From assembly GCF_045348435.1 (NCBI RefSeq), contig NZ_CP157484.1, forward strand, positions 2,542,001 to 2,606,000: a stretch of 64,000 nucleotides of DNA, in the 5' to 3' direction. The notes under the pieces are model-generated. The model did no database searches and was not told where the DNA came from. It was given only the letters and a program-made list of their open reading frames with translations. Both the position numbers and the translations under genes were made by a program. Below, in pieces: positions 1 through 8,634 of the stretch (position 1 is its first letter; each line of letters opens with the position of its first letter). The DNA is from Alsobacter sp045348435. Lineage in GTDB: Bacteria; Pseudomonadota; Alphaproteobacteria; Rhizobiales; Beijerinckiaceae.

Positions 1-1
1 G

Positions 2-679
<678 letters not shown>

Positions 680-688
680 TCGAACGGG

Positions 689-719
689 AAGGCGGGCTTC
701 GGTCCGCCTTTCCTTTTTG
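689..719 (+). terminator. intrinsic terminator of gltA
   Basis: A perfect 7-bp stem, AAGGCGG (689-695) and CCGCCTT (704-710), encloses an 8-nt loop and is followed by a T-rich tract (TCCTTTTT). It begins 10 nt after the citrate synthase stop codon. Confidence 0.9.
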
Positions 720-743
720 TGGCGCGCGGGACGGGAGCACGGG

Positions 744-1373
744 ATGGACAGCGCCGCCTTGGGGTCCTTCGTCACCTCCGTCGCACAGCTCGAGGCGCTC
801 TATGGCGAGCGCGCGCCGGCCTCGCTGGTGAAGGTCTCCGACCACGTCACGGCGCATTACAGCGCCATGATCGAGGCCTCGCCCTTCGTGGCGCTCGCGA
901 CAAGCGGGCCGGAGGGCCTCGACTGCTCGCCCCGGGGCGACGTGAAGGGCTTCGTGCGCGTCCACGATCCCCGCACCCTGCTGATCCCCGACCGGCGCGG
1001 CAACAACCGCATCGATTCGCTCCAGAACATCGTGCGCGATCCACGCGTCGGGCTGCTGTTCCTCATCCCCGGCCTGGGCCAGACGCTGAGGGTCAACGGG
1101 CTCGGCCGGGTCTGCGTCGACCCGGCGCTCCTGGAGAGCTTCGCCGTGGACGGCAAGCCTCCCCGCTCCGTGGTGGTCGTCGCCGTGCAGGAGATCTATT
1201 TCCAGTGCGCCCGGGCCATCGTCCGGTCGCAACTGTGGAACCCGGACAGCCACGTCAGCGCCGAAGACCTGCCGACGCCGGGCGAGATCCTGGCGGCGAT
1301 GACGCAGGGCGAGGTCGGCGGCCCGGCCTATGACGCGCAATGGCCCGAGCGCGCCAAGGCGTCGCTGTGGTGA
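744..1373 (+). CDS. PPOX-type FMN-dependent flavoprotein (pyridoxamine 5'-phosphate oxidase family, MSMEG_1061-like)
   Basis: The protein has 209 residues with the split beta-barrel fold pattern of FMN-binding PPOX proteins: a first strand around FVALATSGPEGLDCSPRGD, then IPDRRGNNRIDSLQNI, which in this family contacts FMN phosphate, and GLLFLIPGLGQTLRVNGLG. The length fits the MSMEG_1061-like subfamily, whose members are uncharacterised oxidoreductases; true PLP synthesis by PdxH is not implied. I chose the ATG at 744 because it has a purine-rich GGGAGCACGGG region just upstream. A possible GTG at 717 overlaps the gltA terminator and is unlikely. The gene stands alone between gltA and the convergent DUF3297 gene. 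The substrate is unknown. Confidence 0.85.
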   Translation: MDSAALGSFVTSVAQLEALYGERAPASLVKVSDHVTAHYSAMIEASPFVALATSGPEGLDCSPRGDVKGFVRVHDPRTLLIPDRRGNNRIDSLQNIVRDPRVGLLFLIPGLGQTLRVNGLGRVCVDPALLESFAVDGKPPRSVVVVAVQEIYFQCARAIVRSQLWNPDSHVSAEDLPTPGEILAAMTQGEVGGPAYDAQWPERAKASLW

Positions 1374-1382
1374 CGAGGCCCC

Positions 1383-1649
1383 TCAGGCCTTCGGCTCGGC
1401 GTCCGGCGCCAGGGCGGCGTTGAAATAGGGCTCGACAGGCCCCTTGAGCTTCACCGTCATCGGGTTGCCGAAGCGATCCTTCGACGCGCCGACGCTCAGC
1501 CGGACCCAGCCTTCGCTGACGCAATACTCCTCGACATTCGTCTTCTCGACGCCCTTGAAGCGGATGCCGACCCCGCGGCTCAGCACCGCCTCGTCGTAAT
1601 AGGGGCTCGAAGGATTGACGGAGAGGCGGTCGGGCAACGTATCGGACAT
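1383..1649 (-). CDS. DUF3297 family small protein
   Basis: This is an 88-residue cytoplasmic protein. It opens with MSDTLPDRLSVNPSSPYYDE, followed by GVGIRFKGVEKTNVEEYCVSEG and the C-terminal PMTVKLKGPVEPYF, which together match DUF3297, a short, well-conserved family of Proteobacteria without known function. Some database entries call family members glutathione peroxidase, but no peroxidase active-site signature is visible here. The gene converges with the PPOX gene (9-nt gap), and its start codon at 1649 is preceded by an AAAGGA-type ribosome binding site. The family assignment is strong; the function is unknown. Confidence 0.88.
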   Translation of the reverse strand: MSDTLPDRLSVNPSSPYYDEAVLSRGVGIRFKGVEKTNVEEYCVSEGWVRLSVGASKDRFGNPMTVKLKGPVEPYFNAALAPDAEPKA

Positions 1650-1817
1650 GGTGTCGCGGTCCTTTCGATGAGACTTTCCACGCAGACCTAATGGTTGCGG
1701 AGGCCGGCGCCAATCTCCGCCTTCGCGCCGCGGCGCCGAAGACGCCGCGACAGAACCTGGACCTGAACGGAAGGCCGCCTCGCGCGTTGTCGGTGCGGTC
1801 CACGGCATGAGGGTCGC

Positions 1818-2141
1818 ATGCGCTTCTACAGCTTCTCCTTCGGCGAGATGACGGTGTCGGAGGGGGATCCCCAACGGCCCCAGACCATCGCCACCCAGGT
1901 CAATCTCGGCTTCCGCGAGTCGGAGACCACGCCCGTCCAGACCGTGACGCTGCGGATCCGCGCGCCTCACGACCCCTCAAAGACGTTCCAGGCGACCGAG
2001 GACGAGGCCTTCCGAATGGCGGGGGAACTGCTGCGCGCCGCCGCCGAATACTGCGAGGGGCGGGATTGGCGCCAGCTCGCCGAAGAGACCCGCGCCAACA
2101 AGTCGGTCGTCTTCACCCCGTCGCACACGCCCTCGAACTGA
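1818..2141 (+). CDS. hypothetical protein, 107 residues
   Basis: I do not recognise a named family. The protein is acidic and soluble, with no signal peptide or membrane segment. The N-terminal half alternates hydrophobic and polar residues (VNLGFRESE, VQTVTLRIRAP), suggesting beta strands. It is followed by a helical segment, EDEAFRMAGELLRAAAEYC. The ATG at 1818 is preceded by GAGGGTCGC, a plausible Shine-Dalgarno. It lies 37 nt upstream of the ROK-like kinase gene on the same strand, so the two are probably cotranscribed. A large antisense frame over the next gene is a GC-driven shadow and does not compete with this call. Confidence 0.65.
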   Translation: MRFYSFSFGEMTVSEGDPQRPQTIATQVNLGFRESETTPVQTVTLRIRAPHDPSKTFQATEDEAFRMAGELLRAAAEYCEGRDWRQLAEETRANKSVVFTPSHTPSN

Positions 2142-2178
2142 CCGCGGACGCCCAGGGCGCCGGCCGGCGGAGACCCCC

Positions 2179-3240
2179 ATGCCTGAAGATGCGCGCAACG
2201 GCCCTCATGGAGCCGACGATCTCCCTGCCGTCGTCATCGACAGCTACAACCTCGAGCTTCGCGGCAAGGAGGGCTTCCTGGGCGACCGCGCCAGCAAGCG
2301 CGCCTTCGCCGAGATCCTGGAGGACTGGCGGGAGCGGTTCCGCCAATACGAGGATGACCCGCTGGGCGACAAGCCGAGCGAGGAGATCGGCAAGAAGAAG
2401 CTGGAGGACGTGCTCCTGAACGGCGATCCGGACGGGGCCGGCCTCGTCCATGGCGCCATCGAGGATTTCGCCCAGGAACTGGCGGCCGTGACGCGCCGGT
2501 TCCTCAGGGCGAAAGGCTGGCAGGACACCCAGCGCATCGTCGTGGGCGGCGGCTTCCGGCAGGGCCGCATCGGCGAACTGGTGATCGGGCGGACCAATGG
2601 CTTGCTGAAGGGATCCGGGCACGAGGTGAAACTCACGCCCATCCGCCACCATCCCGATCACGCCGGGATCATCGGCTCCGTACAACTGGTGGCGCCCTGG
2701 ACCCTCTCGGGCTATCAGGCGATCATCGGCGTCGACATCGGCGGCTCCAACATCCGCGCCGGCGTGGTGGAGTTGAACCTCAAATCGGCGCCGGACTTCG
2801 CCAAGGCGAAGGTCGTCGAGACGCAGCTGTGGCGCCACGCGGACGAGAGCCCGAAGCGCGACCAGGCCGTCGCGCGCCTCGTCGCCATGCTGGAAGACCT
2901 GATCGGCCGGGCCGGCAAGGCGAAGCTTCGCCTGGCGCCCTTCATCGGGGTGGGTTGCCCCGGCGTGATCGACCCGGACGGCTCCATCGACCGGGGGGGC
3001 CAGAACCTGCCTGGCGGCAACTGGGAGAGCGGCCGCTTCAACCTCCCCGCGGAGATCGCCAGGGCGATCCCGCAAGTGGGCGGGCACCAGACCGTCGTGG
3101 TCATGCACAATGATGCGGTCGTGCAGGGCCTGAGCCAGGTTCCCTTCATGCAGGACGTCGAGCGATGGGGCGTCCTGACCATCGGCACAGGGTTGGGCAA
3201 CGCGCGTTTCAGCAATCGAAAGTCGTCGAAAGACAGCTGA
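2179..3240 (+). CDS. ROK-family sugar kinase-like protein with circularly permuted motif order
   Basis: This 353-residue protein contains the signatures of the ROK (repressor/ORF/kinase) ATPase fold, but in rotated order. Residues about 95-170 look like the C-terminal end of a normal ROK kinase: a long helix, then RIVVGGGFRQG (119-129) and HHPDHAGIIGS. The normal N-terminal half follows: VDIGGSNIRAG (phosphate-1 loop, 185-195), GVGCPGVIDPDG, NLPGGNWE, HNDA with the catalytic Asp312, and TIGTGLGNARFSN (335-347), after which the protein ends. The Cys-rich zinc motif of many ROK kinases (CxCGxxGC) is absent. A sugar or amino-sugar kinase role is likely by family; the substrate is unknown. The start at 2179 has GGCGGAG upstream. 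Confidence 0.82.
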   Translation: MPEDARNGPHGADDLPAVVIDSYNLELRGKEGFLGDRASKRAFAEILEDWRERFRQYEDDPLGDKPSEEIGKKKLEDVLLNGDPDGAGLVHGAIEDFAQELAAVTRRFLRAKGWQDTQRIVVGGGFRQGRIGELVIGRTNGLLKGSGHEVKLTPIRHHPDHAGIIGSVQLVAPWTLSGYQAIIGVDIGGSNIRAGVVELNLKSAPDFAKAKVVETQLWRHADESPKRDQAVARLVAMLEDLIGRAGKAKLRLAPFIGVGCPGVIDPDGSIDRGGQNLPGGNWESGRFNLPAEIARAIPQVGGHQTVVVMHNDAVVQGLSQVPFMQDVERWGVLTIGTGLGNARFSNRKSSKDS

Positions 3241-3344
3241 CGACACAACTATTGGTGGTATTACCTATCGCATTCCAACGAATGGCAGAGGCTCCGGTCG
3301 CGTGCAAAGGTGGCCTCCTCGCCGCTCCGTCCCACGGGCCCTTC

Positions 3345-3875
3345 ATGTTCTCCGTTCCGGCCAACGAACAGGCCCGACTTACCGCCTTGGCCGCCCTGGA
3401 GATCCTCGACACGGGATCGTCGCCCGCTTTCGAACGAATCTGCCAGATCGCTCAGGAGCACTTCCACGTGCCTATGGTGATCGTCGGGTTCATGGACCGG
3501 GACAGAGTCTGGATGAAGGCCGCGCGGGGTCTGGCGCCGTCAAGCGTCCCGCGCGGAAATACGTTCTGCAGCGAGACCATCATGAACGACGAGGTGCTGG
3601 TGATCTGCGACACCCTGCGCGACCCGCGCTGGTCGCGCAGCCCCTTCGTGCAGAACCATCCGCACGTCCGGTTCTACGCCGGCGCGCCGATCATCTTCTC
3701 CTGCGGGGTTCGGCTCGGCACGGTCTGCCTGCTGGACACCAAGCCTCGCCCTTTCTCCAAGGCCGATGCGCTGGTGTTGAAGAACCTCGCCGACATCGCC
3801 GTGTCCGAGCTTCGCCTTTTGAAGGCGGGCCGGGTGGCCCGCGAGATGCTGTCTGAAAAGGCCTTCTGCGCCTAG
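3345..3875 (+). CDS. GAF domain protein (single-domain sensor)
   Basis: The protein has 176 residues and is almost entirely one GAF domain, the small-molecule or redox-sensing fold often fused to kinases and cyclases. The opening MFSVPANEQARLTALAALEI followed by DTGSSPAFERI is the usual start of this subgroup. GNTFCSETI, PFVQNHPHVRFYAGAPI and GTVCLLDTKPR mark the core strands and helices. No output domain is attached, so it either acts on a partner or is a stand-alone reductase-like GAF. I prefer the ATG at 3345 because homologous GAF proteins start with this motif; an upstream ATG at 3282 in the same frame would add 21 poorly conserved residues. A palindromic repeat lies downstream. Confidence 0.8.
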   Translation: MFSVPANEQARLTALAALEILDTGSSPAFERICQIAQEHFHVPMVIVGFMDRDRVWMKAARGLAPSSVPRGNTFCSETIMNDEVLVICDTLRDPRWSRSPFVQNHPHVRFYAGAPIIFSCGVRLGTVCLLDTKPRPFSKADALVLKNLADIAVSELRLLKAGRVAREMLSEKAFCA

Positions 3876-3935
3876 TCCGTGCGGTGTTGCGACGGAAACA
3901 GCCTGCGCTAGGTCATGCGGATGTCGGACGGCTTG

Positions 3936-3974
3936 TGCGGAAAGCCGGATTCAACCTTGTCGCAGCATGCTCTG
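3936..3974 (-). repeat. palindromic intergenic element, degenerate copy B
   Basis: Read on the minus strand, 3973 down to 3937 matches 32 of 37 bases of the element at 18084-18120 (shared AGAGCATGCTGCGA, AAGGT, CCGGCTTT). It begins immediately after the stop codon of the 84-residue minus-strand gene and lies between two convergent genes. The distal half of the palindrome (to about 3905) is more decayed but retains GCATGAC. The sequence resembles the mosaic palindromic elements described in rhizobia. Confidence 0.7.
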
Positions 3975-3975
3975 A

Positions 3976-4230
3976 TCAGGCCGCCTTGCTCCGCGCCTGG
4001 TCGAGAGCGAGCCTGATGCAGGCCAGAGCCTCCTCGATGCCCTGCGCCTGGCTGGCGTAGGAGTAGGTTGGAAGCTCCATCTGCTTGACCTCCCGCAGGA
4101 TGCGGTCGTTCAGGTCGTCCGCCGACCGGCTCACCGCCGGTTCCGAGGCGGCCTCGAACGCGACCCGCAAGGCCTCCATCATGGCCATGATGGTCACGGC
4201 GTCCGCCGCCAGGGTCGTGTCGTTGCGCAT
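3976..4230 (-). CDS. hypothetical protein, 84 residues
   Basis: This is a small, helix-rich soluble protein of unknown family. Two predicted helices are separated by a short polar stretch: AVTIMAMMEALRVAFEAA and EEALACIRLALDQARS, with YSYASQAQGIE between. It has no signal peptide or transmembrane segment. The ATG at 4230 is preceded by a very good Shine-Dalgarno (AGGAGATAACG), which supports a real gene. It is divergent from the downstream substrate-binding protein gene at 4404, with about 170 nt between them. The stop codon abuts a palindromic intergenic element. Confidence 0.75.
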   Translation of the reverse strand: MRNDTTLAADAVTIMAMMEALRVAFEAASEPAVSRSADDLNDRILREVKQMELPTYSYASQAQGIEEALACIRLALDQARSKAA

Positions 4231-4403
4231 CGTTATCTCCTGATGCTCCCAGGCTGACCCATGTCGGTTAGCCGATGGTTACCGAACCGGGTTTTCCACC
4301 GCGTCCCTGTGCGTGTCGCGATGTTCACGACGCGCCGCAAGGCCCCTTCCCCACCGGGGCCGCGTTGGCCTAAGCTTCCCATCCCTTTGGGAGGAAAACA
4401 AAA

Positions 4404-5609
4404 ATGAAGATCAAAAGCATGATGCTCGGCGTCGCGCTCGCGGCGCTCGCCGCAGGCTTCGCGCAAGCTCAGACATCCGTGAAGATCGGCGTTCTGAATG
4501 ACCGCTCCGGGCTCTACGCCGACATCACCGGCGAGGGATCCGCCATCGCGGCCCGCATGGCGATCGAGGACTTCAAGGCCGCCGAGAAGGGCATCAAGGC
4601 GGAAGTCGTCGTCGCGGACCATCAGAACAAGCCCGACATCGGGGCCGCCATCGCCCGCCAGTGGTACGACCGCGACGGCGTCGACCTCATCGTCGACGTC
4701 CCGACCTCGTCCGTGGCCCTGGCCGTGTCGCAGATCACCCGGGAAAAGAACAAGGCCTACATCAACTCCGGCGGCGGCACGTCGGACCTGACCGGATCGC
4801 AGTGCTCGCCCAACACCGTCCACTGGACCTATGACACCTGGGCGTTGGCCAACGGCACCGGCACCGCCATGGTCCAGCGGGGCGGGAACACGTGGTTCTT
4901 CATCACGGCCGACTACGCCTTCGGCGCCGCGCTGGAGCGCGACGCATCGGCGCTCGTCACCAAGGCTGGCGGGAAGATCCTCGGCTCGGTCAAGCACCCG
5001 TTCCCGGGCTCGGATTTCTCCTCCTTCCTGCTGCAGGCGCAGGCCTCCGGCGCGAAGGTGGTGGCGCTCGCCAACGCCGGCGGCGACACCATCAACTCCG
5101 TCAAGCAGGCGGCCGAGTTCGGCATCGTCAAGGGCGGCCAGAGCATCGCCGGGCTTCTGGTGTTCATCTCCGACGTGCGCTCGCTGGGCCTGAACGTGGC
5201 CCAGGGCCTCGTGCTGACGGAATCCTTCTATTGGGACAACAACGACTCCACCCGCGCGTGGTCCAAGCGCTTCGCCGAAAAGGCCGGCGGCAAGATGCCG
5301 TCCATGGTTCAGGCCGGCGTCTATGCGGGCGTTCTCCACTATCTGAAGACGGTCGAAGCGCTGAAGAGCAAGGACGACGGCGCCAAGGTCATCGCCAAGA
5401 TGAAAGAGATCCCCACGGACGACCCGCTGTTCGGCAAGGGCTCGATCCGGGCGGACGGCCGCAAGATCCACGACATGTACCTGTTCGAGGTCAAGAAGCC
5501 GTCGGAGTCGAAGGGCGAGTGGGACGTCTACAAGACGCTGGCCACCATCCCGGCCGACAAGGCCTTCCGCCCGATGTCGGAGGGCGGCTGCCCGATGATC
5601 AAGGGCTGA
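4404..5609 (+). CDS. HAAT-family ABC transporter periplasmic substrate-binding protein (Peripla_BP_6)
   Basis: This is a periplasmic ligand-binding protein of 401 residues from the branched-chain amino acid/amide (HAAT) transporter class. A Sec signal peptide of about 22 residues ends at AQA. The mature protein starts with QTSVKIGVLNDRSGLYADI, the hallmark first strand of Peripla_BP_6 proteins, and continues with GEGSAIAARMAIEDF and VDVPTSSVALAVSQI. A strong GGGAGGA ribosome binding site precedes the ATG, and a strong terminator follows. No permease or ATPase gene is adjacent; the nearest HAAT operon is 13 kb downstream (18634-21966). The ligand cannot be read from sequence; amino acids, amides or small organic acids are all possible for this family. 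Confidence 0.92.
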   Translation: MKIKSMMLGVALAALAAGFAQAQTSVKIGVLNDRSGLYADITGEGSAIAARMAIEDFKAAEKGIKAEVVVADHQNKPDIGAAIARQWYDRDGVDLIVDVPTSSVALAVSQITREKNKAYINSGGGTSDLTGSQCSPNTVHWTYDTWALANGTGTAMVQRGGNTWFFITADYAFGAALERDASALVTKAGGKILGSVKHPFPGSDFSSFLLQAQASGAKVVALANAGGDTINSVKQAAEFGIVKGGQSIAGLLVFISDVRSLGLNVAQGLVLTESFYWDNNDSTRAWSKRFAEKAGGKMPSMVQAGVYAGVLHYLKTVEALKSKDDGAKVIAKMKEIPTDDPLFGKGSIRADGRKIHDMYLFEVKKPSESKGEWDVYKTLATIPADKAFRPMSEGGCPMIKG

Positions 5610-5630
5610 TCCGAAGCCCGCGACGCTGAA

Positions 5631-5664
5631 AGGGCCCCCTCCGGATCCGGCGGGGGCCCTTTTT
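5631..5664 (+). terminator. intrinsic terminator after the substrate-binding protein gene
   Basis: A perfect 9-bp GC-rich stem, AGGGCCCCC (5631-5639) and GGGGGCCCT (5652-5660), with a 12-nt loop is followed by TTTT. It lies 21 nt after the stop codon and also faces the end of the convergent gene at 5687. Confidence 0.92.
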
Positions 5665-5686
5665 CATGCAGACTGTCTGGCGATCG

Positions 5687-6457
5687 TCACGGACCGGCGC
5701 GCAGGGTCTTGGCCTTGTCGTACCACGCCGCGGCCACGGACGCGTCAGGCTCCAGCCCGACGACCGGCAGCTTGGCGAGCACGTCCGGATCATAAGATCG
5801 CGCCATGCCGATCGCCCCGCGCGCGTCGCCAGCCAGAGCCACGCGCTCGAAATAGCGGCGCGCCGCCGCGATGTCGCCGGCCTGCAGCTTGCCTTCGCCC
5901 CGCTCCAGATCGGACAGGACCTCCTCGCCGCTGAGGTGAAGGCTCCCCGTCTCGATCGCCCCCACGGCCGGCGCCGCCGCCGGACCGGCGGTCGGAGACG
6001 CAGCCGGAACCGGCGCGGGAGCGGGGGCGGGCGCCGGGACCGGAGCCGGCGCAGGCTCGATGGCCGCGCGCATGTCCGGAGCGGGCGCGGCCGGCGCGGT
6101 GGGCTCAGGCTTCGCCGCGACAGGTTCCTGCGAGGCGCCGGAGGGCGACGACGGCCTGACGTCCACGACGCGCGGCGCCGGCTCCGGCGCCCGCTCCGCC
6201 ACCGGAGCCTGGGCGACCGGACGCGAGGGGCTCGTCGACGGGATGGGATCGGACGGGGCCGGCGCGCGGTCGGCCGGGGTCAGCACCGAGACGGTCAGCG
6301 TGGCCAGGCCCGCCGCGATCACGGCCAGGCCGCCCGCCGCCAGGAACGGCGTCAGCGCGCGGACGCCGGTGGCGCCAGCTTGCCGGCGCAGCGGCGCGGG
6401 CTTGACCTCGCCCGCGCCGAGCGGAGCGTCCGGATCGCGCAGATCAGTGTCCAGCAT
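5687..6457 (-). CDS. membrane-anchored protein with Pro/Ala linker and Sel1/TPR-like C-terminus
   Basis: The protein has 256 residues in three parts. A short cytoplasmic N-terminus leads into one transmembrane helix (around residues 35-60, FLAAGGLAVIAAGLATLTV). A long Pro/Ala-rich linker of about 100 residues follows, containing APAP repeats. The C-terminal 80 residues (GEEVLSDLERGEGKLQAGDI, AARRYFERVALAGDARGAI, AAAWYDKAK) have the helix pattern of Sel1/TPR repeats. I chose the second of two in-frame ATGs (6457) because GAGGAG sits 9 nt upstream; the first (6466) directly abuts that site. The gene is coupled to the upstream TAXI-like gene, whose stop lies within the ribosome binding site. It is probably an inner-membrane protein facing the periplasm; its role is unknown. 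Confidence 0.75.
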   Translation of the reverse strand: MLDTDLRDPDAPLGAGEVKPAPLRRQAGATGVRALTPFLAAGGLAVIAAGLATLTVSVLTPADRAPAPSDPIPSTSPSRPVAQAPVAERAPEPAPRVVDVRPSSPSGASQEPVAAKPEPTAPAAPAPDMRAAIEPAPAPVPAPAPAPAPVPAASPTAGPAAAPAVGAIETGSLHLSGEEVLSDLERGEGKLQAGDIAAARRYFERVALAGDARGAIGMARSYDPDVLAKLPVVGLEPDASVAAAWYDKAKTLRAGP

Positions 6458-6470
6458 CCTCTTCATCTCC

Positions 6471-7691
6471 TCAGCGTCCTGCGGAGGCCGATCGCTCGGC
6501 CTGCGGGCGGACCTTGATCTGCGACTGCACCCACAGCTGGGCCGTCTTCAACCGCCGCACGCGGTCGACCGCCGCCGCGAGGTTGGTCTCCTTCCATTTC
6601 GGGTGCCGCCCCTCGCGCAGCAGGCCCGGGAAGCGCTCGAACAGCGTCTTGGCCGCAGCGGTGAGCTCTTTCTGCCGGGGCGAACTCTCGCGCCACCATG
6701 GGGCCACCAGCACCGCGTCGGCGGCCACCGTCTCGACCCGTTCCCCGGGCCGCACCCAAGCGGGATAGTCGGCGGCCGTGAAGCTCGACGGATCATAGGC
6801 CTCGCCGACGCCTTTGTAGGAGACGGCCACGAGGTGCGCGCCGGTTCCGGCGTCGAGTTGCGCCAGCGGGGCGAAGGGCTTGGGAGCGAGCAGCATGAAG
6901 GCTGCGGCCCTGCCCTCCCGCAGATCTGTGGCCGCGTCGTCCAGCGAGCCGTGCAGGGCGACCACCTCGACGCCGCGCGCCTGCAGCGCCGCCCGGGCGA
7001 CCGCTTCCGTGTCGCTCCCCGGCGGGCCCAGATGGACAGGCTTGCCGGCCAGATCCTCGATGCGCGTCACGTCGGCTCCGGCGACGACGTGCAGTTCCTC
7101 GCCGAACAGCTTGGCCACCTGCACGAGCTTCTCGGCGTTCGCGGCCGCCAGCACCGGGGCCGAGACCACAGCCATGTCGACGCCCGGGATCGTCAGCAGG
7201 TCCTTGAGCGCCGCATTGCGTCCGCTGACCGCGTCGACCTTGGTCTCCGGCCCCAGGACCGCGCCGAGATCGGCGACGATCGCCTCGCGCCCCGGCCCCG
7301 GCCCGGTGAGGATCCTGAGCTTGCCCGGCTCCGCCTGTTCGTCCGGCCCTGGCCGGGATGCGGAAGCGGCCTGCCGCTGCGGGGCTGTCGATCCCGTCTC
7401 GTCGCCGGGCTGAGCCGCGTCTCCGCCCTGGCTTGCCTGCGCGTGGGCCGTACGGCGACGGCCGGCCTTGCCGGCGGGCTGGTCGCTCGCGGCGGCGCGC
7501 GCCGGAGCGGCGCCAGACGCGGCCTGGGACGAGCCGGGGGGATTGCGGTCCCCGCCGAGGCCCTTGAAGAGCTGGCAGAGGGCGTTGCAGGTCTCGGGAG
7601 AGGTCGGCTGAGCGGGCGCGGTCTGCGCCGAAGCCGCGGAGGCGGCGCCGACCAGCACGGCGGCGAGCCACACGCGGGTCATCGATCTCAT
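6471..7691 (-). CDS. TAXI-type TRAP transporter solute-binding-like periplasmic protein
   Basis: This protein of 406 residues has a signal peptide (about 1-22, ending SAASA) and a low-complexity Ala/Gln/Arg-rich region to about residue 120. The remaining ~280 residues resemble the TAXI family of periplasmic binding proteins: GKLRILTGPGPGREAIVADL, VDMAVVSAPVL, KPVHLGPPGSDTEA and the C-terminal AVLVAPWWRESSPRQ. Canonical TAXI proteins work with TRAP membrane subunits, but none are seen here. Instead the gene forms a two-gene operon with the membrane-anchored Sel1/TPR-like protein downstream. The ATG at 7691 has TTAGGATT upstream. A sensing or scaffolding role in the envelope is as likely as transport. 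Confidence 0.75.
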   Translation of the reverse strand: MRSMTRVWLAAVLVGAASAASAQTAPAQPTSPETCNALCQLFKGLGGDRNPPGSSQAASGAAPARAAASDQPAGKAGRRRTAHAQASQGGDAAQPGDETGSTAPQRQAASASRPGPDEQAEPGKLRILTGPGPGREAIVADLGAVLGPETKVDAVSGRNAALKDLLTIPGVDMAVVSAPVLAAANAEKLVQVAKLFGEELHVVAGADVTRIEDLAGKPVHLGPPGSDTEAVARAALQARGVEVVALHGSLDDAATDLREGRAAAFMLLAPKPFAPLAQLDAGTGAHLVAVSYKGVGEAYDPSSFTAADYPAWVRPGERVETVAADAVLVAPWWRESSPRQKELTAAAKTLFERFPGLLREGRHPKWKETNLAAAVDRVRRLKTAQLWVQSQIKVRPQAERSASAGR

Positions 7692-8058
7692 TCTGAATCC
7701 TAAGGGTTGTCGAAGGGGACGGCGTCCATCCCCCTTGATGCCGAGGTCTAACTTGCTGCTGAATTGGGCCAGACTTGGTCCAAATCAGCGATGCTTGATG
7801 GCATTCGCCCCTCGTCAGCCGGTTCGGTCGTGAATCGTCCAGCTTCGCCGTTCAGCAATGTCCGGCGCCGCGGGCTCGAAGCCTGAACGCGGCGTGACAT
7901 CAACAGGCGCTGACCTGGGTCCGGACGCGCCTCGACCCTGTGTCACACCGCGGAATCTGGAACCACCGCCTCGGCGCTGTCGTTCCACAGCATCGATGCC
8001 GCCAACCTCGGCAGAACGCGACGCCTCACTCCCGACGCGACCTCAGGAGAATGCAACC
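7692..8058. promoter_or_regulatory. divergent intergenic region, 367 bp, with one imperfect dyad
   Basis: This stretch separates the minus-strand TAXI-like gene from the plus-strand DUF4142 gene. It carries no convincing gene; a continuation of the DUF4142 frame to 7858 has unlikely composition. An imperfect dyad at 7764-7783 (TTGGGCCA, 4-nt spacer, TGGTCCAA, one mismatch) could be an operator. No sigma-70 consensus stands out by eye. Confidence 0.35.
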
Positions 8059-8571
8059 ATGTCTCGGATTTCGATTCTCGGACTCACCGCCTCGCTCGCC
8101 CTCGCGCTGTCGGCTCCCGCCGCGCTGGCCAAGGATCCCCCCAGCAAGGCGTTCATCACCAAGGCCATCCAGGGCAACATGGCGGAAGTGTCCATGGGCC
8201 AGCTGGCGCAGCAGAACGGCCAAAGCGACGCCGTGAAGAGCTACGGCCAGATGCTGGCCACCGACCACGGCGCCGCCAACCAGAAGGCGACCGCCGTCGC
8301 CCAGCAGATGGGCGTCACGCCGCCCACCGAGCCGACGAAGCAGCAGAAGGCCGACTACCAGAAGATGTCCAAGATGAACGGGGCCGCCTTCGACAAGGCC
8401 TTCGCCAAGCACATGGTCACCGATCACAAGAAGGACATCGCCGAGTACCAGAAGGCCTCCAAGATGAAGGGCGACCCGGCCGGCGACTACGCCAGCCAGA
8501 CTCTCCCTGACCTGCAAAAGCACCTCGAGGCGGCGCAGTCGCTGGACAAGAACGCCGGCAAGTCGATGTGA
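8059..8571 (+). CDS. DUF4142 family periplasmic protein
   Basis: The protein has 170 residues with a clear Sec signal peptide (1-24, ending APAALA). The mature part is a helical DUF4142 domain, a ferritin-like four-helix arrangement: FITKAIQGNMAEVSMGQLA, DAVKSYGQMLATDHGAAN, FDKAFAKHMVTDHKKDIAEY. The family often appears with stress genes, but its activity is unknown. The start at 8059 has CAGGAGA upstream at good spacing, and it gives the intact signal peptide; upstream in-frame starts would bury it. The gene is monocistronic and followed by a GC-rich hairpin. Confidence 0.9.
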   Translation: MSRISILGLTASLALALSAPAALAKDPPSKAFITKAIQGNMAEVSMGQLAQQNGQSDAVKSYGQMLATDHGAANQKATAVAQQMGVTPPTEPTKQQKADYQKMSKMNGAAFDKAFAKHMVTDHKKDIAEYQKASKMKGDPAGDYASQTLPDLQKHLEAAQSLDKNAGKSM

Positions 8572-8596
8572 CCGGCTGAACGCCGGAATGATGCGC

Positions 8597-8622
8597 GAAG
8601 CCCCGGTCGACGCCGGGGCTTC
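8597..8622. terminator. GC-rich hairpin between convergent genes
   Basis: A perfect 10-bp stem, GAAGCCCCGG (8597-8606) and CCGGGGCTTC (8613-8622), has a 6-nt loop. The T-tract is poor on the plus strand, so it may act as a bidirectional or weak terminator. It lies between the ends of the DUF4142 gene and the convergent cysteine hydrolase gene. Confidence 0.7.
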
Positions 8623-8634
8623 ATGCTGTCGGGG

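Noticed and set aside
717..743. GTG at 717 as start of the PPOX gene
   Set aside because: It lies in the T-tract of the gltA terminator and adds nine residues without family support; the ATG at 744 has a better upstream site.
4270..4300. Possible third copy of the palindromic element (GAACCGGGTTTTCC)
   Set aside because: Only about a dozen bases agree and no inverted arms flank it.
7858..8058. Upstream extension of the DUF4142 gene
   Set aside because: It would bury the signal peptide, has Pro/Arg/Ser-rich composition, and the internal ATG has a good ribosome binding site.
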